Translations under genes and position numbers: made by a program | Shown here: one piece after another, positions 34,945-42,664 of the stretch | Numbering within the stretch: the first letter of the stretch is position 1 | Layout: each line of letters begins with the position of its first letter | Assembly: GCA_030428885.1 (NCBI GenBank) | Contig: JAUIEJ010000003.1 | Coordinates: forward strand, 62,001 to 126,000 | DNA: 64,000 nt | Direction of reading: 5' to 3' | DNA from: Gemmatimonadota bacterium | GTDB lineage: Bacteria > Gemmatimonadota > Gemmatimonadetes > Longimicrobiales > Gaopeijiaceae | The notes under the pieces: model-generated | The model's input: the letters and a program-made list of their open reading frames with translations, nothing else | What the model was told of the DNA's origin: nothing | Databases searched by the model: none

Positions 34945-36314
34945 TGTCCGGGGCGCCTGCCCGCTTCGCCGCGATTCTCGCCGCGGTGCTCCTCGCCGCC
35001 CCCGTGGCGGCCCAACCCGTCACCGGGGTCGTGGTGGACGCCCGCACCGGGGAGCCTGTGGAGCAGGCCGAGGTGGTTCTCCTCGATGCCGACCTCACCC
35101 CTGTGGCCACCCTGTCCGTGGGCCTGGAGGGCCGGTGGGGCGTCGACGCCTCCGGGGCCGCGGGCGTGCGCCGGGTCGGGGTGTCCGCCCCCGGGTATGC
35201 GGCGTGGCTCTCGGAGGAACTGGATGCCGGCGAGCGGGGACTCCGCATCCGACTGGTCCGCCTGGGCGACACCCCGCCTCCCCCCGCCGTCGAGGTGACG
35301 GCCGCCGAGGTGGCGTCGTGGTGCGGTGCGGGTCTCGATCCGGACGCCCACGGCGTGGTGGTGGGTCGGGTGGTGGACCGGGCCACGGGGGAGGGCCTGG
35401 CCGGGGTCGAGACCGTAGCCGAGTGGGGGGAGGCCGACACGCCCCGACTCACCATCGGGGCCCGGGCCGGGCCGCCGTATCGGGTGACCACCACCGGCGA
35501 CGACGGCCTGTTCCTCTTCTGCGATCTCCCCGGCGGAGAAGAGGTGGCGGTGCGGACCCGGGTGGGCGACGTACCCGGCGACACGGCCCGCCTCGCGCTC
35601 CGGGCCGGGAGCGTGCATCGGGCGGATCTCAGCCTCGCCCTGGTCCGCCCGGGAGAACCGGCCGGGTTGTTCGGCACGGTGGTGGACGCCCGCACCGGCG
35701 AGCCCATGGCCGGGGTGCGGGTCCAACTGGCCGACGCGCCCCCGGTCTCCACCAACGACCGGGGGTTCTTCTCGGTGGACGTGGCCCCCACGGGGCTGCA
35801 GCTCGCGACGTTCCACATGCTGGGATACACGTCGAGGGACGTTCCCGTGGTTCTTCAGCCGGGACAGGCCGGCGAGGTGCGGGTCGAGATGGCCGAGGGC
35901 GCGGTGGAACTGCCGCCCCTCACCGTGACCGTGCGGAGCGTCTCCCGCCTGCGGGACATCCGCATGTTCGAGCACCGGCGGGCCATGGGGTTCGGCACGT
36001 TCTTCACCCTGGACGACCTGGAGCGCCGGAATCCGTGGGCGCTGGCCGATGTGGTCCGGGACACACCGGGGGTGCACCTGCGCCAGTTCGGAGGGCCGCT
36101 CGGCCCGATCCTGGTGCGGAGCCGGGGGAAGGTGTGCTCGCCCTACGTGTGGGTCGACGGCCTACGCTGGCGCGGGGGGAACCCCATGACCGAGATCCTC
36201 GGGCTGGAGTTGGAGGCGGTGGAGGTCCACAAGGGCATCCCACCGGCCGAGTTCTACACCGTGGGCTCGGAGGACTGCATCACGGTGGTGGCCTGGACGA
36301 AACGGGGGCGCTGA
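34944..36314 (+). CDS. Secreted carboxypeptidase-regulatory/TonB-plug protein, paralogue 3
   Basis: 456 residues. The signal peptide ends at about 24 (VAAQ). Regulatory-like domains start with VTGVVVDARTGEPVEQAEVVL (25-45); the later ones are at about 137-232 and 240-318, including GTVVDARTGEPMAGVRV. The plug-like domain (about 345-450) has ALADVVRDTPGVHL and LEAVEVHKGIPPAE. Shared cysteines are C127, C193, C398 and C445. There is no barrel and no membrane segment after the signal. It is coupled to paralogue 2 through TGATG. It faces the convergent proline-catabolism gene across 40 bp. Confidence 0.8.
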   Translation: MSGAPARFAAILAAVLLAAPVAAQPVTGVVVDARTGEPVEQAEVVLLDADLTPVATLSVGLEGRWGVDASGAAGVRRVGVSAPGYAAWLSEELDAGERGLRIRLVRLGDTPPPPAVEVTAAEVASWCGAGLDPDAHGVVVGRVVDRATGEGLAGVETVAEWGEADTPRLTIGARAGPPYRVTTTGDDGLFLFCDLPGGEEVAVRTRVGDVPGDTARLALRAGSVHRADLSLALVRPGEPAGLFGTVVDARTGEPMAGVRVQLADAPPVSTNDRGFFSVDVAPTGLQLATFHMLGYTSRDVPVVLQPGQAGEVRVEMAEGAVELPPLTVTVRSVSRLRDIRMFEHRRAMGFGTFFTLDDLERRNPWALADVVRDTPGVHLRQFGGPLGPILVRSRGKVCSPYVWVDGLRWRGGNPMTEILGLELEAVEVHKGIPPAEFYTVGSEDCITVVAWTKRGR

Positions 36315-36354
36315 CGCGCCGGAGCGGTCGCGCCGCGCCCCCCGGGACGTCCGG

Positions 36355-37983
36355 CTACTTCTCCCCCATGAAGGGGTAGCGGTAGTCCGTGGGCGGATCG
36401 AAGGTCTCCTTGAGGCTCCGTGCGCTGATCCAGCGCAGGAGATTCATGGCCGACCCCGCCTTGTCGTTGGTGCCCGAGGCCCGAGATCCGCCGAAGGGCT
36501 GCTGCCCCACCACGGCCCCCGTGGGCTTGTCGTTCACGTAGAAGTTGCCCGCGGCGTGTCGCAGGGCGTCCATGGCGTGGCGGGCCGCCGCCCGATCCTC
36601 CGAGAAGATCGCCCCGGTGAGGGCGTAGGGCGACGTGGTGTCGCACAGCTCCAGCGTCTGCTCCCACTGGTCGTCGGGGTAGACGTGGATGGTGAGGATC
36701 GGTCCGAAGAGCTCCTCGCACATGGTCTCGTACTTCGGATCGTGGGCCAGGAGCAGGGTGGGCTCGATGAACCATCCGGTGGAGTCGTCGTGGCCCCCGC
36801 CGGCCAGGATCTCCACCCCGTCGGCGTCCCGGGCCCGATCGAGATAGCCCGACAGCTTCCGGAACGCCTTCTCGTCGATGACGGCGCCCATGAAGTTGCG
36901 GAAGTCGGTGGGGTCGCCCATGGCGATGCCCTTGGTCTCCGCCACGAGGGAGTCCTTCATGACGGCCCAGACGCTCTCGGGGACGTAGGCCCGGGAGGCG
37001 GCGGAGCACTTCTGACCCTGGTACTCGAAGGCTCCCCGGATCATGGCGGTGCGGAGCGCGTCGGGATCGGCCGAGGGATGGGCCACGATGAAGTCCTTCC
37101 CCCCGGTCTCGCCCACGATGCGCGGGTAGGAGCGGTAGTTGGCGATGCCGCCGCCGATGCGCTGCCAGAACATCTGGAAGACGCCGGTGGACCCGGTGAA
37201 GTGCAGTCCCGCGAAATCCGGGTGGTCCAGGAGGGCGTCGGTGATGGCCACCGAATCTCCGGGAATGAAGTTGATGACGCCCGGAGGGAGTCCCGCCGCC
37301 TCCAGCACCCGCATGACGAAGTAGTTGCTCAGGACCGCGGTGTGGGACGGCTTCCAGAGCACGACGTTGCCCAGGAGCGCCGGAGCGCCGCAGAGGTTCC
37401 CGCCGATGGAGGTGAAGTTGAAGGGCGACACGGCGTAGATGAAGCCCTCCAGGGGGCGGTACTCGGAGCGGTTCCACATGCCCGGCGCCGAACGGGGTTG
37501 ATCGGCGTAGATGCCCTCGGCGAAGTGGCAGTTGAAGCGCCAGAAGTCCACCAGTTCGCAGGCCGCGTCGATCTCGGCCTGATGCACCGTCTTGCTCTGC
37601 CCCAGCATCGTCGAGGCGTTGACGGTGTCGCGCCACGGGCCGGCCAGCAGGTCGGCGGCCCGGAGGAACACCGCGGCCCGGTCGACCCACGCCATCCGCG
37701 ACCACGTCTCCCACGCTTCGCGACTCGCCTCGATGGCCCGGGCCACGTGCTCGGGGCCCGCCCCGTGATACGTGCCCAGGACCAGGGAGTGGTCGTGGGG
37801 CGCCACGATCTCGTGGACGTCGCCGGTGCGGATCTCCTCGCCGCCGATGATGCAGGGCACCTCGGTGGGGGAGGCGGCGAGTTCGGCGAGGCGAGCCTTG
37901 AGCGACGCCTTCTCGGCGCTGCCGGGGGCATAGCCGCGAACGGGCTCGTTGATGGGAGCGGGGATGCGGATGGAACCGTTCAT
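36355..37983 (-). CDS. pruA: L-glutamate gamma-semialdehyde (delta-1-pyrroline-5-carboxylate) dehydrogenase
   Basis: 542 residues, matching the ~540-residue type 1 P5C dehydrogenases. It oxidises glutamate gamma-semialdehyde to glutamate with NAD+, the second step of proline degradation. Landmarks are YAVSPFNFTSIGGNL, the general base E292 in GETGGKDF, the catalytic cysteine C326 in YQGQKCSAAS and the C-terminal QPFGGSRASGTNDKAG. No proline dehydrogenase gene is adjacent. A 7-bp perfect inverted repeat (38001-38024) sits 18 bp upstream of its start, in the divergent region shared with mrp, and may be an operator. Confidence 0.94.
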   Translation of the reverse strand: MNGSIRIPAPINEPVRGYAPGSAEKASLKARLAELAASPTEVPCIIGGEEIRTGDVHEIVAPHDHSLVLGTYHGAGPEHVARAIEASREAWETWSRMAWVDRAAVFLRAADLLAGPWRDTVNASTMLGQSKTVHQAEIDAACELVDFWRFNCHFAEGIYADQPRSAPGMWNRSEYRPLEGFIYAVSPFNFTSIGGNLCGAPALLGNVVLWKPSHTAVLSNYFVMRVLEAAGLPPGVINFIPGDSVAITDALLDHPDFAGLHFTGSTGVFQMFWQRIGGGIANYRSYPRIVGETGGKDFIVAHPSADPDALRTAMIRGAFEYQGQKCSAASRAYVPESVWAVMKDSLVAETKGIAMGDPTDFRNFMGAVIDEKAFRKLSGYLDRARDADGVEILAGGGHDDSTGWFIEPTLLLAHDPKYETMCEELFGPILTIHVYPDDQWEQTLELCDTTSPYALTGAIFSEDRAAARHAMDALRHAAGNFYVNDKPTGAVVGQQPFGGSRASGTNDKAGSAMNLLRWISARSLKETFDPPTDYRYPFMGEK

Positions 37984-38000
37984 GAGGGCCTTGAATCGAG

Positions 38001-38024
38001 GGTGAGAGATGCCGGAATCTCACC
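38001..38024. promoter_or_regulatory. Inverted repeat between pruA and mrp
   Basis: GGTGAGA (38001-38007) and TCTCACC (38018-38024) form a perfect 7-bp inverted repeat with a 10-bp spacer. It lies 18 bp upstream of the pruA ATG, a good place for an operator or a 5'-leader hairpin. Confidence 0.4.
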
Positions 38025-38082
38025 CCGTTCCGGGGGCCTCCGCAACCGTTCCGGAGCCCGCTCCCGGGCTGTCGCCGTCGTG

Positions 38083-38111
38083 TTGAAGGCCGTCCCCGGC
38101 AAGGGTATGTT
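38083..38111 (+). promoter_or_regulatory. Putative sigma-70 promoter of mrp
   Basis: TTGAAG (38083-38088) and TATGTT (38106-38111) are exactly 17 bp apart, the best -35/-10 pair in the window. A CGGGG/CCCCG hairpin (38113-38117 and 38126-38130) would sit at the 5' end of the transcript. Confidence 0.5.
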
Positions 38112-38155
38112 CCGGGGCTTCGAATCCCCGTTCCACCGGCCTCCCGTGGCACTCC

Positions 38156-39271
38156 ATGACTGCTGATTCCCCGACCCTCAAGACCGCCGTCCTGGCCGCC
38201 CTCTCCCGGGCCGTCGCCCCCGGCGCCGACGACCCTGTGCGCAGTGGCCAGGTCCACGAACTGGAGGTGGACGCCGACGGGGCCGTGCGGTTTTCGGTGC
38301 AGCTCAAGGGCGACGATCCGGGATCGCTGGTGAAGGATCTGCGCAGCGCCGCCGAGGGGGTGGAGGGCGTGTCGTCGGTGAAGGTGAACGTCCAACTGCC
38401 CCGGAGCCCGGCCGCCGGGGGGGCTCCGTCGGCCGGGGGAGGGGGGCTGCGTCCCGGCACGGTTCCCGCGCCCACGCCCCGCCCCGGGATCCTGGCCGAC
38501 ACCGATCACATCGTGGCCGTGAGTTCGGGAAAGGGCGGGGTGGGGAAGTCCATGGTGTCGTCCAACCTCGCCGTGGCCCTGGCCCGCACCGGATTGAGGG
38601 TGGGACTCCTGGACGCCGACATCTACGGCCCGAACATCCCCCTCATGTTCGGCGAGACCCGCCGGCCCCGGGTGGTGGGAGGAAAGGGTCAGGAGCGGAT
38701 CGAGCCGTTGGAAGCCCACGGCGTGAAGCTCATGAGCCTGGGCTTCCTCCTGGAGAAGGAGCAGCCCGCCATCATGCGCGGACCCCTCATTGCCGGGATC
38801 CTGAAGCAGTTCCTGGAGCAGGTGGAGTGGGGGTCGCTGGACGTCATGGTGGTGGACATGCCCCCGGGAACCGGCGACGCCCAGCTCTCCCTGGTCCAGA
38901 CCATCGACCTGGACGGAGCCGTCATGGTGACCACGCCTCAGGAGGTGGCCACCGGCGACGTCCGCCGGGGCGTGAAGATGTTCGAGCGGGTCAACACCCG
39001 GGTGCTGGGCATCGTGGAGAACATGAGCGGGTTCACCTGCCCCTCGTGCGGCGACACCCACGACCTCTTCGGCCGGGGCGGGGGGGAGCGCCTCGCCGCG
39101 GAGCTGGGCCTGGACTTCCTCGGGCGGGTGCCCATCGATCCGGCGGTCCGGGTGGCGGGCGACGAAGGCGTGCCCACCGTGGCCGGGGCCCCGGAGTCGG
39201 CGGCGGCGGCGGCCCTGACGGCGGTGGCCGAGCGGGTCCTGGGGGCGATCCGGGACGGCGAGCCCGAGTGA
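38156..39271 (+). CDS. mrp: Mrp/ApbC-family Fe-S cluster carrier ATPase
   Basis: 371 residues. An N-terminal DUF59/MIP18-like domain (about 5-82) is joined through a Gly/Pro linker to the P-loop NTPase, with the deviant Walker A GKGGVGKS at 125-132, the Mrp signature LLDADIYGPNIPLMFG, VVDMPPGTGDAQLSL, and the Fe-S-binding CPSC in FTCPSCGDTHDLFG. It should carry and deliver Fe-S clusters in the cytoplasm. A good promoter lies at 38083-38111. The stop overlaps the next GTG by 4 bp. Confidence 0.95.
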   Translation: MTADSPTLKTAVLAALSRAVAPGADDPVRSGQVHELEVDADGAVRFSVQLKGDDPGSLVKDLRSAAEGVEGVSSVKVNVQLPRSPAAGGAPSAGGGGLRPGTVPAPTPRPGILADTDHIVAVSSGKGGVGKSMVSSNLAVALARTGLRVGLLDADIYGPNIPLMFGETRRPRVVGGKGQERIEPLEAHGVKLMSLGFLLEKEQPAIMRGPLIAGILKQFLEQVEWGSLDVMVVDMPPGTGDAQLSLVQTIDLDGAVMVTTPQEVATGDVRRGVKMFERVNTRVLGIVENMSGFTCPSCGDTHDLFGRGGGERLAAELGLDFLGRVPIDPAVRVAGDEGVPTVAGAPESAAAAALTAVAERVLGAIRDGEPE

Positions 39272-40056
39272 CCCCCGGGGACCCGCCCCCGCCGGTGGTG
39301 CTCCTCACCGATTTCGGGACCGCCGACGGGTACGTCGCCGCCCTGAAGGGGGTCCTGGCCACCCGGGCGCCCGGCGTGCCGCTCGTGGATGCCACCCACG
39401 ACGTGCCCCGGGGCGACCCCGGGGCCGGCGCGCGGGCCCTGGGGCGATTCTGGCGTCTCTTTCCCTCGGGCACCGTCTTTCTCTGCGTCGTGGATCCGGG
39501 CGTGGGGACCCCCCGCCGGCCCATCGCCGTGCGGGCCGACGGCCGCCTCGGGGTCGGGCCCGACAACGGCCTCCTCGGCCCCATGCTCGAGGCGCCGGAC
39601 GCGCGGTGCGTGGTTCTCCGGGGGCAGGACCCTCCCGGGGTCCCCTCGGCCACCTTCCACGGACGGGACGTCTTCGCGCCCGCCGCGGCCCATCTCGCCG
39701 CCGGTGGGCCCTTCGAGGCCCTGGGAGAGCCGGTTCTGGATCCCGTGCCGGGGCCCGGGGTCCCGGAGGCCCGGGGGGAGCCCGGCCGCGCCCAGGGGGT
39801 GGTCACCGGAGTGGATCGGTTCGGCAACCTCGCCACCAACGTTCCCGGGTCCTGGCTCCGGGGGGCGGCGTGGGTGGAGATCGGCCGGCGTCGGGTGCCC
39901 GTGGCCCGAACCTACGGCGACGTGGCTCCGGGCGAGGGACTGGCCCTGGTGGGGTCCGATGGCTACGTCGAGGTGGCGGTGCGAGACGGCTCGGCCGCCG
40001 CCGACTTCTCCGCGTCGGTGGGGACCCGGGTGGGCGTCGTGCCGGAGAGCGCCTGA
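39268..40056 (+). CDS. SAM-hydrolase/adenosyl-chloride-synthase family protein (DUF62)
   Basis: 262 residues. The family (S-adenosyl-L-methionine hydroxide adenosyltransferase, related to fluorinase and chlorinase) is shown by VVLLTDFGTADGYVAALKGVL at the N-terminus, VVDPGVGTPRRPIAV and GPDNGLLGPM, with GRDVFAPAAAHLA. A C-terminal beta-barrel with VDRFGNLATNVP follows. Most bacterial members hydrolyse SAM to adenosine and methionine; nothing here argues for halide use. The GTG at 39268 overlaps the mrp stop by 4 bp. The link to Fe-S carriage is not obvious. Confidence 0.87.
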   Translation: MTPGDPPPPVVLLTDFGTADGYVAALKGVLATRAPGVPLVDATHDVPRGDPGAGARALGRFWRLFPSGTVFLCVVDPGVGTPRRPIAVRADGRLGVGPDNGLLGPMLEAPDARCVVLRGQDPPGVPSATFHGRDVFAPAAAHLAAGGPFEALGEPVLDPVPGPGVPEARGEPGRAQGVVTGVDRFGNLATNVPGSWLRGAAWVEIGRRRVPVARTYGDVAPGEGLALVGSDGYVEVAVRDGSAAADFSASVGTRVGVVPESA

Positions 40057-40100
40057 GGGTCCTCGACAGGGCGCGATTTCGCCGTCGACCCGCGGTCTCG

Positions 40101-40135
40101 TAAGAGTAAAGTGATTATAGCGTAATTACTGGCAG
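40101..40135 (+). promoter_or_regulatory. AT-rich island upstream of the propeller lipoprotein gene
   Basis: About 35 bp with GC content near 40 % stand out in ~70 % GC surroundings. The island contains GTGATTA (40111-40117) and the perfect palindrome GTAATTAC (40122-40129). It ends about 25 bp before the gene and is probably a promoter or regulator site; TATAGC (40116-40121) is a candidate -10 without a clear -35. Confidence 0.4.
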
Positions 40136-40159
40136 TCATCCCCTTCACCGGAGTCTGCC

Positions 40160-41461
40160 ATGCCCCGCCGTACCCTCCTGCCCGTCTGCTCCAGCCTCGC
40201 CGTGGGCGCCCTGATCGTCGCCTGCGGCGGCGACGGAGGCCCCACCGGCGCCGAACCCGTCGACACCACGCCGCCCCCGCCGCCCTCGGTCCGGCCCCGC
40301 ACCGTGGAGGCCCACGACATCGGCAACCAGGGCTCGGCGGGCGATCTGGAAGTCCGGTTTCAGCGGGCCCGGGACCACCTCCAGGCCACGGCCTACCGGA
40401 TCCTGGTGGAGCCGGCGCCGGCGGCCCTCACCGTGAGCGAGGCCCTGGCTCTGGGCCCGGACCGGTATCGGGAGGTGGAGGTGCCGTCGGAGGGGGCGCG
40501 CGTCGTCCTGGACGGCCTGACCGCCACCGACGGGTCGCCCGTGGTGGAGGGGGAGGACTACGCGGTCCGAGTGCTGGGTGTGGCGGCCCAGGCCGACAGC
40601 CTGAGCCAACTGTCCACCGCCGCCTCGGCCCGGCTGGCCGACGCCGCCGTGGTCCGCACCCTGGGCCCGGGGGTGGTGGGGGGCACGGGAGGGCTGGCCA
40701 TCGCCGGCGACGGCACGGTCTTCATGGCCGACTTCGTGAGCACGGTCTACCGGATCGCCCCCGGTGGGGAGCCCGAAGTGTTTTCAGAGGGCCACGCCAC
40801 GCCGTCGGGCAACCTGGTCCTGGCCGACGGCTCGCTGCTCCAGTCGAACTACGCCGACGGCAGCATCGATCGCATCGCCCCCGACGGAACGGTCTCGCCG
40901 TACGTGGAAGGCCTCGTGGGGCCGGTGGGGATGACCCTGGCCCCGGACGGGGCCGTGCTGGTGGTGGACTGCAACGTCAACGAGGTGCGGCGGGTGGCCG
41001 ACGACGGCACCTTCACCACCTTCGCCGAGTCCCCGCTCCTGCTGTGCCCCAACAGCATCACCACCGACGGGAGCGGCACCTTCTGGGTGGTGAACTTCCG
41101 GGACGGGGCGGTCCTGGAGGTGAACGACGCCGGCGACGTGTCGGTCCTGGCCCGGGTCCCGGGCACGAACAACGGGCACATCGTCCATCACGACGGCGCC
41201 CTGTGGCTCACGTCGCTGGAGACCCGGCGGATCTACCGGGTGACCCTGGACGGGTCGGTGGAGGCGGTGGCGGGTTCGGGGGCCATCGGCATGTCCGACG
41301 GCCTGGCCCTGGAGGCGGAGATGGCCCGGCCCAACGGGATCGTCATCGACGCCGAGGGCCGGTTCCTGTACTGGAACGACCACTTCGGGGACGCCCTCAA
41401 CGCCTACGCCGACGGGCCGGCGGTGCTGCGGCGCCTGGAGTTTGCCCGGGAGGGGGGATGA
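40160..41461 (+). CDS. Beta-propeller (NHL/SMP-30-like) lipoprotein
   Basis: 433 residues. The lipobox cysteine is C22 (LIVACGG). After a Pro-rich linker, an FN3-like beta domain occupies about 45-150. Six-bladed-propeller-like repeats follow from about 170 on, each of the type GSIDRIAPDGTVSPYVEGL or GMTLAPDGAVLVVD. No catalytic residues can be assigned; SMP-30 lactonase-like or pure binding roles are both possible. GGAG precedes ATG 40160 by eight bases. The upstream 100 bp include an AT-rich island. It converges on the 77-residue membrane protein gene with only 7 bp between stops. Confidence 0.75.
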   Translation: MPRRTLLPVCSSLAVGALIVACGGDGGPTGAEPVDTTPPPPPSVRPRTVEAHDIGNQGSAGDLEVRFQRARDHLQATAYRILVEPAPAALTVSEALALGPDRYREVEVPSEGARVVLDGLTATDGSPVVEGEDYAVRVLGVAAQADSLSQLSTAASARLADAAVVRTLGPGVVGGTGGLAIAGDGTVFMADFVSTVYRIAPGGEPEVFSEGHATPSGNLVLADGSLLQSNYADGSIDRIAPDGTVSPYVEGLVGPVGMTLAPDGAVLVVDCNVNEVRRVADDGTFTTFAESPLLLCPNSITTDGSGTFWVVNFRDGAVLEVNDAGDVSVLARVPGTNNGHIVHHDGALWLTSLETRRIYRVTLDGSVEAVAGSGAIGMSDGLALEAEMARPNGIVIDAEGRFLYWNDHFGDALNAYADGPAVLRRLEFAREGG

Positions 41462-41468
41462 GGGAGCC

Positions 41469-41702
41469 TCAGTCGCCCTCGAGCCAGCGTTGGTCGGCGG
41501 CGCTGAGCCGGCCGTTGGAGCGGCGGTCCAGGAGCTTCACCACGACCCACCCCACCAACATGACCGGCGCCACCTTGAAGAGGAGGAAGGCGGCCAGAGA
41601 GCCCACCAGGCCGATGACCGACCCGACGATGGACAGCACGACCCCCGCCACGATCAACGTGGCCAGGGCCACGGCGAAAAAAGTCAGCAGTGTACCGAGC
41701 AT
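41469..41702 (-). CDS. Small two-helix membrane protein
   Basis: 77 residues with two hydrophobic segments (about 4-30 and 34-55) and a charged C-terminus (RRSNGRLSAADQRWLEGD). The function is unknown. The ATG at 41702 is chosen because GGGAGGA lies four to five bases upstream, one of the few strong ribosome sites here; the longer frame from 41744 is less likely. It follows the DUF4097 gene by 113 bp on the same strand and may belong to the sigma-factor operon. Confidence 0.65.
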   Translation of the reverse strand: MLGTLLTFFAVALATLIVAGVVLSIVGSVIGLVGSLAAFLLFKVAPVMLVGWVVVKLLDRRSNGRLSAADQRWLEGD

Positions 41703-41815
41703 CGTTCCTCCCTTCGGACGTCGAGCGTCCGCGTCGAACCACATGAGATCCTTCGAACGTCCCTACGTCGTGGGACGGGTGAAAGATTCGTGCCGCGGGG
41801 AGGAAACCGCCAGTC

Positions 41816-42664
41816 TCAGCGCACCCAGACGACGTCGATGGAGCCGAAGGCGGCCTGGACGTCGACGGTGATCCGGCGCTCGGCGGAGGACCAGTCGGCG
41901 GAGTACCACGCGTCTCCGTCGCGGTCCATCTCCGGGGCATCGAGGTCGGTGAGGAACGACTCCTTCACCAGCTTCACCCCGATGCCCCGGGGAATCCGGA
42001 GCTCCAGGGCGCCGAGCCCCATGTCCACCTCGATGTCCAGGTCGCGGCGCAGCTCGCCCGTGAGGTCCAGGGTGACCTCGCCCACGCCGGCTTCCACCGA
42101 CAGGTGCCGGACGTTGAGGTTGCCGAGGCGGCGGGCGTCGAACTGGGCGGCGCCCACGGCGATGCGAGCCTCGTCGAGCCCTTCCGGGTTGGGGCGGGAC
42201 ACGTCGAGGCGGGTCTCGGAGGCGCCGGTCTGGATGTCCAGATCCGTGAGGCGCAGCCCCCCCAGGTCCACCTCGGCCCGACCGGCGCCGAACTCCAGGG
42301 AGAGTTCCATGGGGACACGGGTGGACAGCTCCACGTCCATCTCGGCGGCCTGCCGGTCCTTCTTGAGCCGGATGTCCCGTCCCCGACTCTCCACGCCCAG
42401 GGCCAGATCGTCGCCGTCGAAGTCGGCCACGGGGTCGAAGAGATCGGCGTCGTAGCTCAGGTCCATGGCGTAGAGCATGGACCCTTCCGAGGGACTCAGG
42501 CGCAGGGTCCCGGCCACGTGGCTCAGGGCCACGTCCAGGTGGGCCTGTCCCGAGAACTGCCTGGAGACGGCCATGGTGCGCCAGTCCTGGGCGGCCGCCG
42601 GTGCGGCGAGCCCTCCGAGGAGGGTGGCGGCCAGGGCCCCGACGACGAAGCGCCGGTCAGTCAT
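41816..42664 (-). CDS. Secreted DUF4097 (toastrack-like) protein
   Basis: 282 residues. The signal peptide ends at about 25 (APAAAQ). The rest is a repetitive beta structure of the DUF4097/toastrack type: short strands alternating Val/Leu with Asp/Gly, for example EFGAGRAEVDLGGLRLTDLD and RHLSVEAGVGEVTLDLTGEL. Such domains are found with LiaF-like and bactofilin-like envelope-stress proteins. It overlaps the upstream membrane-protein gene by 8 bp, so coexpression is near certain. No enzymatic motif is visible. Confidence 0.75.
   Translation of the reverse strand: MTDRRFVVGALAATLLGGLAAPAAAQDWRTMAVSRQFSGQAHLDVALSHVAGTLRLSPSEGSMLYAMDLSYDADLFDPVADFDGDDLALGVESRGRDIRLKKDRQAAEMDVELSTRVPMELSLEFGAGRAEVDLGGLRLTDLDIQTGASETRLDVSRPNPEGLDEARIAVGAAQFDARRLGNLNVRHLSVEAGVGEVTLDLTGELRRDLDIEVDMGLGALELRIPRGIGVKLVKESFLTDLDAPEMDRDGDAWYSADWSSAERRITVDVQAAFGSIDVVWVR

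Noticed and set aside
40122-40129. GTAATTAC as a phage or integron attachment site
   Set aside because: No integrase, tRNA gene or second copy is nearby. A regulatory site is simpler.
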